A DNA stretch of 64,000 bases from Myxococcota bacterium (GTDB taxonomy: Bacteria > Myxococcota_A > Bradymonadia > UBA7976 > UBA1532). Below, piece by piece: positions 1 to 8,600 of this stretch. The stretch's first letter is position 1. Every line of letters starts with the position of its first letter. The notes below the pieces were generated by a model. It saw nothing but the letters and a program-made list of their open reading frames with translations, ran no database searches and was not told the origin of the DNA. The stretch spans positions 1 to 64,000 of the forward strand of contig JAKLJY010000028.1 of NCBI GenBank assembly GCA_023150895.1, written 5' to 3'. The translations under genes and the position numbers were made by a program.

Positions 1-174
1 ACCGGCAGCGCGCTCGGCGGCGGTTGGTCGCCCGGCGGTCTCGGCAGCAAGCTCGGTCTCAGCGCGCTGAGCAAGGCCCCCGCCCCCGCCCCCGCCCCCG
101 AAGCCGACGCCAAGCCCGCCGACCCCCCGGAAGCGACTTCGGCAAAAACGACCGAGGAGAATTCGGCGGAGTGA
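1..174 (+). CDS. C-terminal end of an unknown protein (partial)
   Basis: Frame 1 is open from the window edge to a TGA at 172-174, giving the last 57 residues of a gene that starts outside. The visible part is Gly/Ser-rich and then changes to an Ala-Pro repeat (four AP units encoded by a GCCCCC-type tract near 85-108), ending in an acidic, Glu-rich tail. Nothing here identifies a family. A low-complexity Ala/Pro tail suggests an exported or linker-containing protein, but that is a guess. Confidence 0.5.
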   Translation, partial: TGSALGGGWSPGGLGSKLGLSALSKAPAPAPAPEADAKPADPPEATSAKTTEENSAE

Positions 175-265
175 CCGGCGTGTTATGCTGAATGCACGCT
201 CGGGGGGAAGCGTCGTAATCGCAGATCAATGCCGGGTCCTCCCGGCGCTCCGGTGAGAGACGACC

Positions 266-913
266 ATGACCGCTAGCATCGCGACGCTCTTCCTCTCCGC
301 ACTTCTCGCGTCCCCGGCCGTATGCCCCCCTCAGGAGGGGCAGATCCGCTGGGACGGCTTCTCCATCAAGACCGGCCCCGGTCAGCAGTACGAGCTGCGC
401 GGCACCCTGTGGGACCGCGACACCAGTAACGGCCCGTCCGCCGGCGACCTCGTCCGCATCGACGAGATCCTCAAGAACGGGCGGGCATCGGGCGCGGACG
501 CCCAGTGGTTCCTGCTCGGCCCCGGTCTCGCCGCGGAGTTCGGCCGGCGGTTCCAGAGCATCGAGAAGTCGCTGACCACCGCCTGCGAGAGTCGCATCGA
601 GGTCGGCAAGGACATGCCCACCTACAAGACGCCCGAGGCCCTGCACGCGGTCCTCGCCGAGCTGACGGGCGGCGGCGCACCGCGCACCTCGCCCGAGGAC
701 GATCTGCGCGCGCAGATGACCGGTTGGGCGGACGAAATCTGCAAGCAGGGCAAACACATCCCCGAGAAGGACCTCGAGAAACTCCTCGTCGCGCGCGCCG
801 GCAACCCCAAGGGCCTCTCCAAGCCGGTGGTCCGCGGCGTCGCCCACGAGGTCGCGGCCAAGTTCGCCTTCGCCTGCACCCGGGTCGAGGGCAAGTTCAC
901 GTTCGGCAACTGA
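266..913 (+). CDS. Exported protein of unknown function
   Basis: 215 aa, starting at ATG 266 with a GAGAG ribosome site just upstream. Residues 1-20 are hydrophobic and end in Ala-Val-Cys, which fits a short Sec signal peptide. The mature part has three further Cys residues (around 110, 153 and 206), so one or two disulfides in the periplasm are possible. I do not recognise a domain. A TATGCT element at 184-189 could be a -10 box with a leader of about 75 nt. The gene ends 3 nt before the methyltransferase start, so the two are probably co-transcribed. Confidence 0.6.
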   Translation: MTASIATLFLSALLASPAVCPPQEGQIRWDGFSIKTGPGQQYELRGTLWDRDTSNGPSAGDLVRIDEILKNGRASGADAQWFLLGPGLAAEFGRRFQSIEKSLTTACESRIEVGKDMPTYKTPEALHAVLAELTGGGAPRTSPEDDLRAQMTGWADEICKQGKHIPEKDLEKLLVARAGNPKGLSKPVVRGVAHEVAAKFAFACTRVEGKFTFGN

Positions 914-916
914 GCC

Positions 917-1564
917 TTGCCCGCCTCCCTGAGCGTCCGCCGGGCCGCCCGCAAGGCGCTGCGCCACCCGGCCGCGCTGTGGACGCGGTGGCAGCTCATC
1001 AAGCTGCACAACCGCCTCGGGCGCCCGATTCGCAACAGCGAGACGCTCTACGACGAGTACCTCGGCGCCGAGTCGGCGCCCTTCGTCCTGAAGGGGCGCT
1101 ATGCGCTCGCGGACGCCCTCGTGCCGCCTGGGGCTTCCGTGCTCGAGGTGGGCTGCGGCAGCGGCGGGTACGTTCGCCATCTGCATGAGCGCGGTCGGCG
1201 GGTCTTGGGGCTCGACTTCTGCCGGTCCGCCATCGAGCGGCTCGCGGTGGACGGCGTCCCGGCGGCCGTCCACGACCTCGCGTCCGGTGCGCCGCTCCCC
1301 ACCGGGTTCGACGTCGTCGTCTGCCTCGAGGTCCTCGAGCACTTCGCCGACCCCTGGGCCATCTACGACCGCCTGTGGGCCGCGGCCGGGCAGCGGGTCA
1401 TCTTCTCCGTCCCCGACCGCTACAAGGTGCCCGATCCCAACCATCTCGCGGAGTTCTCGTACGCCTCGGTCGTCGCGGCGCTCGCGCCACGGGGCCCGGT
1501 GATCTTCCAGGGGGGCCATCCCTGTTGTCTGATCGTCGCGCAGGACAAACCGACGCGCGCATGA
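917..1564 (+). CDS. Class I SAM-dependent methyltransferase
   Basis: 215 aa. Motif I reads VLEVGCGSGGY (about residues 75-85), the acidic strand-2 end is VLGLDFC, and motif IV is FDVVVCLEVLEHF, the usual signature of a Rossmann-fold methyltransferase of the Methyltransf_11/23 type. The start is a TTG three bases after the upstream stop, and no better in-frame start lies nearby. A basic N-terminal helix (about 1-45) precedes the SAM fold and may bind the substrate or the membrane. The substrate is unknown; small proteins of this type often modify lipids, quinones or sugars. The adjacent patatin and kinase genes give no decisive clue. Confidence 0.8.
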   Translation: MPASLSVRRAARKALRHPAALWTRWQLIKLHNRLGRPIRNSETLYDEYLGAESAPFVLKGRYALADALVPPGASVLEVGCGSGGYVRHLHERGRRVLGLDFCRSAIERLAVDGVPAAVHDLASGAPLPTGFDVVVCLEVLEHFADPWAIYDRLWAAAGQRVIFSVPDRYKVPDPNHLAEFSYASVVAALAPRGPVIFQGGHPCCLIVAQDKPTRA

Positions 1565-1599
1565 CGCGGTGCGGCAAACGGGTGTAAGCTCCGGGGGCC

Positions 1600-3306
1600 G
1601 TGTCTGCCTCACCCACCAAGCGCATCCTCGTCCACGCCCCCGACACCCGCCAGTTCCGTGCCCTGCACACCGCCCTCGAGCGCGCCTCCGCTCGGCGCCC
1701 TGGGGTCGCCGAATTGCTGCACTGGGGGGACTTTTCGCTGTCGTGCGAATGTCACCCGCTGACCGACGACCTGATGCAGGCCCTGTCGCGGCAGTATGTC
1801 AACCTGCTGGTGATCGACCTGCGCTGCGGGCCGACCGCGGCGGAGCTTGCGACGGCGCGAGCCCGCGGCGTGGCGCTGCTCGAGTCCCTCGATCGCACCG
1901 AGGACGTCGAGGACCGTTATCCGTTCCACCGCATCCTGGTGCTCGTCGGCGGCGGCGCCCGCGCCGAAACCGACGAGCTCATCCGGGTGATGGGGTTGAT
2001 GGGCGTCGGCGGCGTGCTCCGCGATGAAGGTTTCGGGCAGACGGAGGCCGATCCGGCCCGCTTCGGCGTGTCTCTGCTCGAGGCGGCCACCCGAATGCTC
2101 TCGGCCCGCAAGACCGGCCGCACGTCCATCTGCGCGGCGGGCGGGGGGATCACCGGCATCTTTTTCGAGCTCGGCGCGCTCAAGTGCCTCGACGACTGCC
2201 TGCGCCCGGCGACGGGCGACGACGATTGGTCGGGCGGCGTCAACGCGTTCGACATGTACTTCGGCATCAGCGCGGGCGCCGTCGTGACCGCACCCTTGGT
2301 GATGGGATACTCCGTCGACGAGTTCATGGCCGCCGTCGCCGGTGAGCCGGGCGGACGCCTGCCCAGGCTGGATCTGCGTCTCTTCCAGCTCGGCCACGTG
2401 GATCTGCCCGGGTTCGCGAAGCGCTCGCGGCTCGCCCTCTCGACGGCGCTCGGCGGGGTCCGCAGCGCCCTGCGCGGCGGGCGCGACGACATGGGCGAGC
2501 AGCTTCTGTTCGACTACGCGGATCTCATGGCCCCCCCGTTCCGCACCGACCGCCTCGAAGTCATGCTGCGGCACGTCTTCGAGCAGCCCGGGGGCACCAA
2601 CCAGTTCCGCCGCCTGCGCCGGCCCCTGTACATCGGCGCGACGGATCAGGACGAGCGGCGCCACGTGCTGTTCGGCGACGAAGAGAACCTCGACGTCCCG
2701 ATCAGTCAGGCAGTCCAGGCCTCGCTCAGCATCAACCCGGCCTTCTCTTCGACCCGCATCGCCGACCGCTACTTCGAGGACGGTGCCATCACGCGCACGT
2801 CGAACTTCGTCGAAGCCATCCGGCGTGGCGCCGATCTCATTCTCGTCCTCGATCCGTTTCTGCCATATGTGTCGCGGACCCGCGGGCTGAGCCACCGCCG
2901 AGGCATTCTCTACAACCTCGACCAGGACGTCCGCACGATCTCGTACACACGCTACGAGACCACCCGAAACTGGGTGCTGCGCAAGCACCCGGAGGTGAGC
3001 TCCTACACCTTCGTCCCACCGAACCGTCTGCGGCAGCTCATCTCCAACAACCCGATGGACCACCGGCCGTTCCTCGACATCTGGCGGGGCGCTTACCTGG
3101 GGACCCTCGCGCGCCTGCAGCACCTCGCCCACCGCCTTGCGGGCGACCTCGCCGCACACGGGCACGCGTTCTCGCTCGAGCGTGCTTCCGTGGTCGCCGA
3201 CCGCCTTCGGACGAGCGCGCACCCGAAGTTCTCGGACTTCTTCCCCGACGGCCGGGTTGCGCTGCGACGCCCGCCGCTCGCCGGGGTTATCGGCGGCCCG
3301 GCCTGA
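1600..3306 (+). CDS. Patatin-like phospholipase with an N-terminal receiver-like domain
   Basis: 568 aa from GTG 1600. The patatin domain begins near residue 177. It has the oxyanion-hole motif GGGITG (181-186), the nucleophile elbow GISAG with Ser224, and the catalytic Asp394 in DGA, so the Ser-Asp dyad of the family is complete and lipid acyl hydrolase activity is likely. Residues 7-150 look like a response-regulator receiver: a first strand RILVHAPD, a third strand NLLVID with Asp73 in the phospho-site position, ILVLVGG as a fourth strand and GVGGVLRD near the end. The conserved Lys is not clear, so this may be a pseudo-receiver. The C-terminal 150 residues are helical and unassigned. No signal peptide is visible, so the enzyme is probably cytoplasmic. 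The stop is 2 nt from the next gene. Confidence 0.82.
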   Translation: MSASPTKRILVHAPDTRQFRALHTALERASARRPGVAELLHWGDFSLSCECHPLTDDLMQALSRQYVNLLVIDLRCGPTAAELATARARGVALLESLDRTEDVEDRYPFHRILVLVGGGARAETDELIRVMGLMGVGGVLRDEGFGQTEADPARFGVSLLEAATRMLSARKTGRTSICAAGGGITGIFFELGALKCLDDCLRPATGDDDWSGGVNAFDMYFGISAGAVVTAPLVMGYSVDEFMAAVAGEPGGRLPRLDLRLFQLGHVDLPGFAKRSRLALSTALGGVRSALRGGRDDMGEQLLFDYADLMAPPFRTDRLEVMLRHVFEQPGGTNQFRRLRRPLYIGATDQDERRHVLFGDEENLDVPISQAVQASLSINPAFSSTRIADRYFEDGAITRTSNFVEAIRRGADLILVLDPFLPYVSRTRGLSHRRGILYNLDQDVRTISYTRYETTRNWVLRKHPEVSSYTFVPPNRLRQLISNNPMDHRPFLDIWRGAYLGTLARLQHLAHRLAGDLAAHGHAFSLERASVVADRLRTSAHPKFSDFFPDGRVALRRPPLAGVIGGPA

Positions 3307-3308
3307 CC

Positions 3309-4124
3309 GTGCCCGAACCGAGGCCGCTGCTCGAGGCCGTCTCATCCTTCGTGGACGGCGTCGTCGGCCTTCTCCCGGCCACCGCCCGGGGCGCCCCCCC
3401 GATCGTCGTGGGCATCAACGGGCCTCAGGGCGCGGGCAAGAGCACGCTCGTCTCGGCGCTGGTCGAACGGTCTGCACGCCACGGCCTGCGCGCCGTCGGT
3501 GTCTCCATCGACGACTTCTACCGGACGCGAGCCGCGCAGGTCGCGCTCGAGGCGCAGTTCCCCGGCAATCCACTGCTCGCCGGGCGCGGGTACCCGGGCA
3601 CGCACGACGTCGAACTCGGCACGGCCGTGCTCTCGGCGCTCTGCGACCCCCGGGCGCGCACCCCCTTCGACGTGCCCCGTTACGACAAGGGTGCCTTCGG
3701 AGGGCGCGGCGACCGGGCTGCGCGGTCGGACTGGACCCGCGTCGAACGGCCGCTGGACGTCGTCTACTTCGAGGGCTGGATGCTCGGTTTCCGCCCGGTG
3801 CGCGCCGAAGCCTGTCCGGACGCCCACTGGGCGGTCGCCAATGCGGCGCTCCGCGACTACGCCGCATGGCACGCCTCCATCGACGCCTGGATCGTGCTCG
3901 AAGCCAGCGGCTTCGCACACATCGCCGCCTGGCGCATCGGTGCCGAAGCGAACCGCCGGGCGAAGGGTCACCCCGCGATGACGGATTCGGAGGTGCGGGC
4001 CTACATCTCCCGCTTCGAGCGGGCGTACGCGATCTGGGGCCCCACGGTGCGCGAGACGATCGGCCCGCGTCCCGCGCGGTTTCTGCAGCTCATGGCCGAT
4101 AGACAGGTCGATTCTGCGCGATGA
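3309..4124 (+). CDS. D-glycerate 3-kinase-like P-loop kinase
   Basis: 271 aa from GTG 3309, 2 nt after the patatin stop. The P-loop GPQGAGKST lies at 38-46, followed by the Walker-B-like SIDDFY, the GxPGTHD-type stretch (RGYPGTHD) and the VYFEGWMLGF motif. These are characteristic of the plant GLYK/yeast YGR205W group within the uridine kinase/phosphoribulokinase superfamily, which phosphorylates D-glycerate to 3-phosphoglycerate. The length fits. Substrate specificity cannot be proved from sequence; a related small-molecule kinase is the alternative. Tight spacing suggests co-transcription with the patatin and possibly the methyltransferase. Confidence 0.8.
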   Translation: MPEPRPLLEAVSSFVDGVVGLLPATARGAPPIVVGINGPQGAGKSTLVSALVERSARHGLRAVGVSIDDFYRTRAAQVALEAQFPGNPLLAGRGYPGTHDVELGTAVLSALCDPRARTPFDVPRYDKGAFGGRGDRAARSDWTRVERPLDVVYFEGWMLGFRPVRAEACPDAHWAVANAALRDYAAWHASIDAWIVLEASGFAHIAAWRIGAEANRRAKGHPAMTDSEVRAYISRFERAYAIWGPTVRETIGPRPARFLQLMADRQVDSAR

Positions 4125-4148
4125 ATGGGAGTTGCCGTCCGTCTCGAA

Positions 4149-4170
4149 GTTCGAAAGAATGCGAACATTC
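4149..4170. promoter_or_regulatory. Overlapping inverted repeats before the LuxR pair
   Basis: GTTCG (4149-4153) and CGAAC (4162-4166) form an inverted repeat with an 8-nt spacer. GAATG (4157-4161) and CATTC (4166-4170) form a second one around CGAA. The stretch is AT-richer than its surroundings and lies just upstream of ATG 4189. It could be an operator for a dimeric regulator, possibly autoregulation by the LuxR proteins that follow, or an RNA hairpin in the leader. The function is inferred only from position. Confidence 0.3.
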
Positions 4171-4188
4171 GGGGGAATTCCAAGATCC

Positions 4189-4527
4189 ATGTCGCGTGCC
4201 CGAGAACGATGGACGCCGGTCAGTGAGAATACGCCACCTGCGGAGCTTCGCGCGCAGCGCATCGTGCTCGATGGCGAAGAGGTCCTCATCCTGAGCCACG
4301 CGCTGCCGAGCACCGCGTCGGCGCTCGATCCGCTCTCCGGGCTTGCACCGGCGCAGCGGGAGGTCGCCCGACTCGTCCTCGAGGGGCACTCCAACGCCGG
4401 CATCGCCGCGCTGCGGGGTACCTCGGAGCGCACGGTGGCCAAACAGCTCGACACCATCTACCGCCGCCTCGGCGTCCGCTCCCGTGCGGAGCTGTGCGTG
4501 CTCGGGCTGACGCGGGGGCGGGCATGA
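4189..4527 (+). CDS. Small LuxR-type HTH regulator
   Basis: 112 aa. The C-terminal 60 residues form a LuxR/FixJ (GerE) helix-turn-helix: a L-x-P-x-Q-R-E-V-A-R-L start, the turn around HSNAGIAALRGTSERTVAKQL, and a closing IYRRLGVRSRAEL. Only about 45 residues precede it, so there is no receiver or autoinducer-binding domain. ATG 4189 is chosen because it has a GGGGGA stretch upstream and leaves the inverted repeats outside the gene; TTG 4132 or ATG 4159 are alternatives. Its stop overlaps the start of the next regulator (ATGA), so the two are translationally coupled and may act together. Confidence 0.75.
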   Translation: MSRARERWTPVSENTPPAELRAQRIVLDGEEVLILSHALPSTASALDPLSGLAPAQREVARLVLEGHSNAGIAALRGTSERTVAKQLDTIYRRLGVRSRAELCVLGLTRGRA

Positions 4528-5636
4528 CCCGCTCACCGGACGCCCTCGCCATCCTGGACGCCGCCTATCGGCTCGAGGGCACCCCGGAAGAGTGGCTGCG
4601 ACGGGTCGCCGCGGCCGCCCTCCCGAGCATCGGTCATGGCCTGGGCCTGCACGCCTGGCTCGTCGATGCCTCGAATCCCGAGGACGTCCGCATGGCGCAC
4701 CCGATGGCCGTCGGGGTGACGGACGAGTGGGCGACGCACTGGCGATCGCTTTGGTGGGATGTCTTCATGGCCCCGCTGCCCTCGCAGACGCTGCACATGC
4801 TCCACAATTTCAGCGCGTGCAGCTTCGCGCGGGAGATCTGGGATGCGGGGGCCGCGGGTAGCGAGAGTTACGCCGAGTACCTCTCGATGCTGGCGGCCAA
4901 CGGCTACGGTCGCACCCACTGGCGCTATCTTCGGGGTCCGCGGGCGCCGAGCGGCGACAAGATGCTGTATCCGGACTCGTTCAACCTCTGCTCCGTCGAT
5001 GCGGAGGGGCGCGGGTGCGTGCTGGTGGCCAACCTCGCTCGGACGTCGGAGGGCCCGGTGCCGCCCGAGCTGGCTGCGCAGTGGGCCCGCGTCGGCGCCC
5101 ACCTGAGCGCGGCGCTGCGGTTGCTGCGCGCGCGGACGGACGATCGCAGCCCGTCCGCCGCCGACCCCTTCGCGGGTGCCGAAGCCGTCGTCGCGCCGAG
5201 CGGCAGGATCGAGCACGCCGAAGGTCCCGCGACCCGCCCGAGCGCGCAGATCTCGCTCCGCGACGCCGCCGTGGCCATCGACCGCGCGCGCACCCGGACC
5301 ACGGACCAGAGCGAGGCGTTGGAGCTCTGGCGCGCCCTGACGTCGGGCCGCTGGACGGTGGCCGAACAGTTCGACCATGACGGCCGCCGCTACTTCGTCG
5401 CCCGCCCGAACCGTGCCCGCGTGCCGGAGTCTGCGGCGCTGACCGAGCGTGAAGAAGAGATCGTCCGGCAGGTCGCGCGCGGCCACGGCAACAAGCTCAT
5501 CGCCTACGAACTCGGTCTCTCGACCGGGACGGTCGCCAGCCACCTGGCCAGCGCCCAGCGGAAGCTCGGCGTACGCAACCGGCTCGAGCTCATCCGCCTC
5601 GTCAGGGCGACGCGGCCCCCGACCGACGAAGGCTGA
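4524..5636 (+). CDS. LuxR-type regulator with a long N-terminal domain
   Basis: 370 aa. ATG 4524 overlaps the previous stop by ATGA. The last 65 residues are a LuxR HTH (LTEREEEIVRQVARGHGNKLIAYEL, then LSTGTVASHLASAQRKLGVRN). The N-terminal 300 residues have no recognisable receiver phosphorylation site and may be a GAF-like or otherwise unclassified sensor. It is convergent with the giant-protein operon, with only 30 nt between stops, so it could regulate that operon, but no direct evidence shows this. Confidence 0.75.
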   Translation: MTRSPDALAILDAAYRLEGTPEEWLRRVAAAALPSIGHGLGLHAWLVDASNPEDVRMAHPMAVGVTDEWATHWRSLWWDVFMAPLPSQTLHMLHNFSACSFAREIWDAGAAGSESYAEYLSMLAANGYGRTHWRYLRGPRAPSGDKMLYPDSFNLCSVDAEGRGCVLVANLARTSEGPVPPELAAQWARVGAHLSAALRLLRARTDDRSPSAADPFAGAEAVVAPSGRIEHAEGPATRPSAQISLRDAAVAIDRARTRTTDQSEALELWRALTSGRWTVAEQFDHDGRRYFVARPNRARVPESAALTEREEEIVRQVARGHGNKLIAYELGLSTGTVASHLASAQRKLGVRNRLELIRLVRATRPPTDEG

Positions 5637-5639
5637 GCC

Positions 5640-5675
5640 GAACGCTGTCGGCACACCCGGGGACGCTCAGCGTTC
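5640..5675. terminator. Weak bidirectional hairpin between convergent genes
   Basis: GAACGCT (5640-5646) pairs with AGCGTTC (5669-5675) around a 22-nt loop; GCTGAGC (5632-5638) and GCTCAGC (5665-5671) form an alternative pairing. The element spans both stop codons of the convergent genes. There is no T-tract, so intrinsic termination is doubtful. Confidence 0.25.
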
Positions 5676-8600
5676 GCAGGTGTCCCGCGCGTCCGCGGCG
5701 TCCGTGCAGGTATCGGTGCCGAGGCCGCCGCTGATCACGTCGACGTCGAGGCCGCCGATCAGGGTGTCGTTGCCGCCTTCGCCGATGAGCGTGTCGGCGC
5801 CCGCCTTGCCATCGAGGCGGTTGTTCAACGCGTCCCCGCGCAGCGTGTCCGCGTGCGGGGAGCCGTTGACGTTCTCGATGGTGGAGAGGGCATCCGTCGC
5901 GAAGCCGGTGGTGGTGCCCGCGGTCAGGTCGACGGACACACCGGACGTCGCCGCCTGATAGTCGGCCGTGTCCGTGCCGACCCCACCGATGAGGGTGTTG
6001 ACGCCGGCGCCGCCCAGGAGCGAGTCGTTGCCGTCCTGGCCCTCGAGCGTATCGTCGCCGTCCTCGCCGCGCAGGCTGTCATTGCCGGCGCCGCCGCGCA
6101 GCGTGTCGTGACCGAGGCCGCCGTAGAGCGTGTCGTTGAGATCGCCGCCCTCGAGGAGGTCGTCGCCGCCCTCGCCCTTGAGCAGATTCGCCTGTGCATC
6201 GCCGCGGATTTCGTCGTCGAACGGCGAGCCCGTGACGCGCTCGACCCCGGCGATCGACTCCGAGGCGTACCCGGAGACGGTGCCCGCGGCGAGGTCGACG
6301 AAGACTGGCGAGGTGGCCGTCGCGTAGGTCGCCGTGTCGATGCCGGGACCGCCGTCGAGGATGTTCGCGCCCATGCCCCCGGAGAGCGTATCGTTGCCGT
6401 TCTCGCCGTGGAGGTCGTCGTACTCAGCGCCGCCCTGGAGGTTGTCATTGCCTTCACCGCCGTAGAGCTGGTCGTTTCCATCTTCTCCTTGGAGCGTGTC
6501 GTTTCCGTCGCGACCGTACAGAGTGTCATCGCCCGGTCCGCCAAGAAGCTTGTCATTGCCGCCGGCGCCGTCGAGGCGATCCTGACCGTCGCCGCCGAGG
6601 ATGAGGTTCGCGTTCGCGTCGCCCGTCAATTCGTCGTCGAAGGGCGAGCCCGTGAGCCGCTCGAAGCCATCGATCGTGCCCGTGGCCGCGCCGCCGAGCG
6701 TGCGCGTCGTCAGGTTGGCGATGAGGCCGGCCGGGGCGAGCGAGCCGTCGAGCGTATCGGTCTCGGTGCCGGCGTCGATGGTATTCAGACCACCGCGGGG
6801 CCGGATGATGTCATTGCCGGGACCGCCGAGCAGCGTCTCGTCGCCCGGGCCGTCGATGAGGGTGTCATTGCCGGCCTGCCCGTCGAGCGTCACCACCGTC
6901 GGGCCGCCCGCAGCGCCGGTAAACGCATCCATCTGCAGGGTATCGCTGCCATTGCCCCCCAGGATGCTCAGCTCGTCGACGCCCGTCATCGTCACATCGG
7001 CGTCGGCGTCGGTGTTGAGTTTGACGGTGAAGTCGGCGAGGACGGTGTAACGATCCGTCCCGGCCGAGCCGACAATCTCGAACAGATCGCCGGTGCCCGT
7101 GCCGAGGTCGACGTCGATCTCGATCTCCGACGTATCGCCGACCGGCTCCTTCGTCTTGCCGGGCGCGAACGTACCGCCGCTGAGGTCGAGGCGGAACGTC
7201 TCGGTGCCATCGACGCCGGTGGCCGCGATGCGATCGATCGTGGAGGTCGTCGGTGCGCCGCCGCAGGGCAGAAGTGCCCCGTCCCCGTCGATGACCTGAA
7301 TCTGCGTCGTGCCGACGAGGCGCCGCACGGTGGCCTCGTTGAAGCGACCGATGTCCACGAACAGGGTCGTCCCGACGAAACGGCAGCCCGACGGCGTCGG
7401 CACGGGATCCGAGACCGTGACGGCGCGGGTGACGCTTGCCACCGAGCCATCGTCGTCGACCACCGTCAGGGTGACGTCGTACGTCCCGCCCGCCGGGAAC
7501 GTGACCTCGGGCGACATCTCGACGGACGTTCCACCGGGGAAACCGAAGTCCCACGACCAGGCGACGATGCCGTCGTACCCGGTGGAGAGGTCCGAGAACG
7601 ACGCGTCGAGCTCGGTCGTCTCGACCGAGAAGCCGGCCGTGGGTGCCGAATCGGTGACCGTGACGGTGTGCGTGGCGCTGTTGGTCACACCGAGGGCGTC
7701 GGTGACCGTGAGCGTCACGGTGTCCACCTGCTGCGCCAGATAGACCTTGGCGACACTGCCGCCGGGGCCGCTGCCGCCGTCGGCGAACTGCCACAGGTAG
7801 CCGGTGATGGCCCCGTTCGGGCTGCTGGCGACGGCCGTGAAGGTGACACTGTTGCCCTCCTCGACGGTGGCGACGGCGTCGATGGCGACCGTCGGCCGAC
7901 CCGTGGGCAGGCCGTAGACCTCGACCGTGCGGCAATCGGTCGTGGCGAGCCCCAGAAATGCGCTCGACGCCTCGACGCAGACGGAGTAGGGCGCGCCGTC
8001 CGCCTTCGGGGTGTGGAAGACGATCGAGCCGGGATCGAGTCCGAAGCGGTCGCCCTCCAGGCCGTCGAAGGTCCACCGGACGTCGATCCAGGGCTCCCAA
8101 CCGAAGACATCGGCGGTGTAGGCCCCCCGGAACGCCACGGCGGTCCCCGTGCGGACCCGCAGGTGGGTCTTCGGGTTGGTCATGAAGACACCGACGACAC
8201 ACGCGTCGCCCCGCCCGTCGCCGTTCCAGTCGTTCTGGCGATCGATGACACTGTCGCCGTTGAGGTCCGTCTCGCGCGGCTCGCCGTCGACGAACACGAT
8301 TTCGTTGTTGGGGACGTCGACGCAGTTGTCCACGAGGTCGAGGACGCCGTCGCCGTCCGTGTCGCGGGTGTTGGGCTCGCCGAAGAAGCACTCGTCGCGC
8401 GCGTCGGCGCGGCAGCGGTCGAGGCCGTCCACCGCCAGGTCGCCGTCGGTGTCGGGGTTCAGCGGATCCGTCGCTTCTTCGAACGCGCGCTCGAACTCGG
8501 CGCCGTTGGTCAGGCTGTCGCCATCGGCGTCGTTGCCGGGCAGGGCGAGGCCGGTGACCTCGGCGGGGTCGAACGCGGCGATCACGGCGCTGGCGTAGTA

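Noticed and set aside
5700-6600. Repetitive DNA that could be read as a tandem repeat locus
   Set aside because: The periodicity is explained by RTX nonapeptide codons in the exported protein; there is no separate DNA element.
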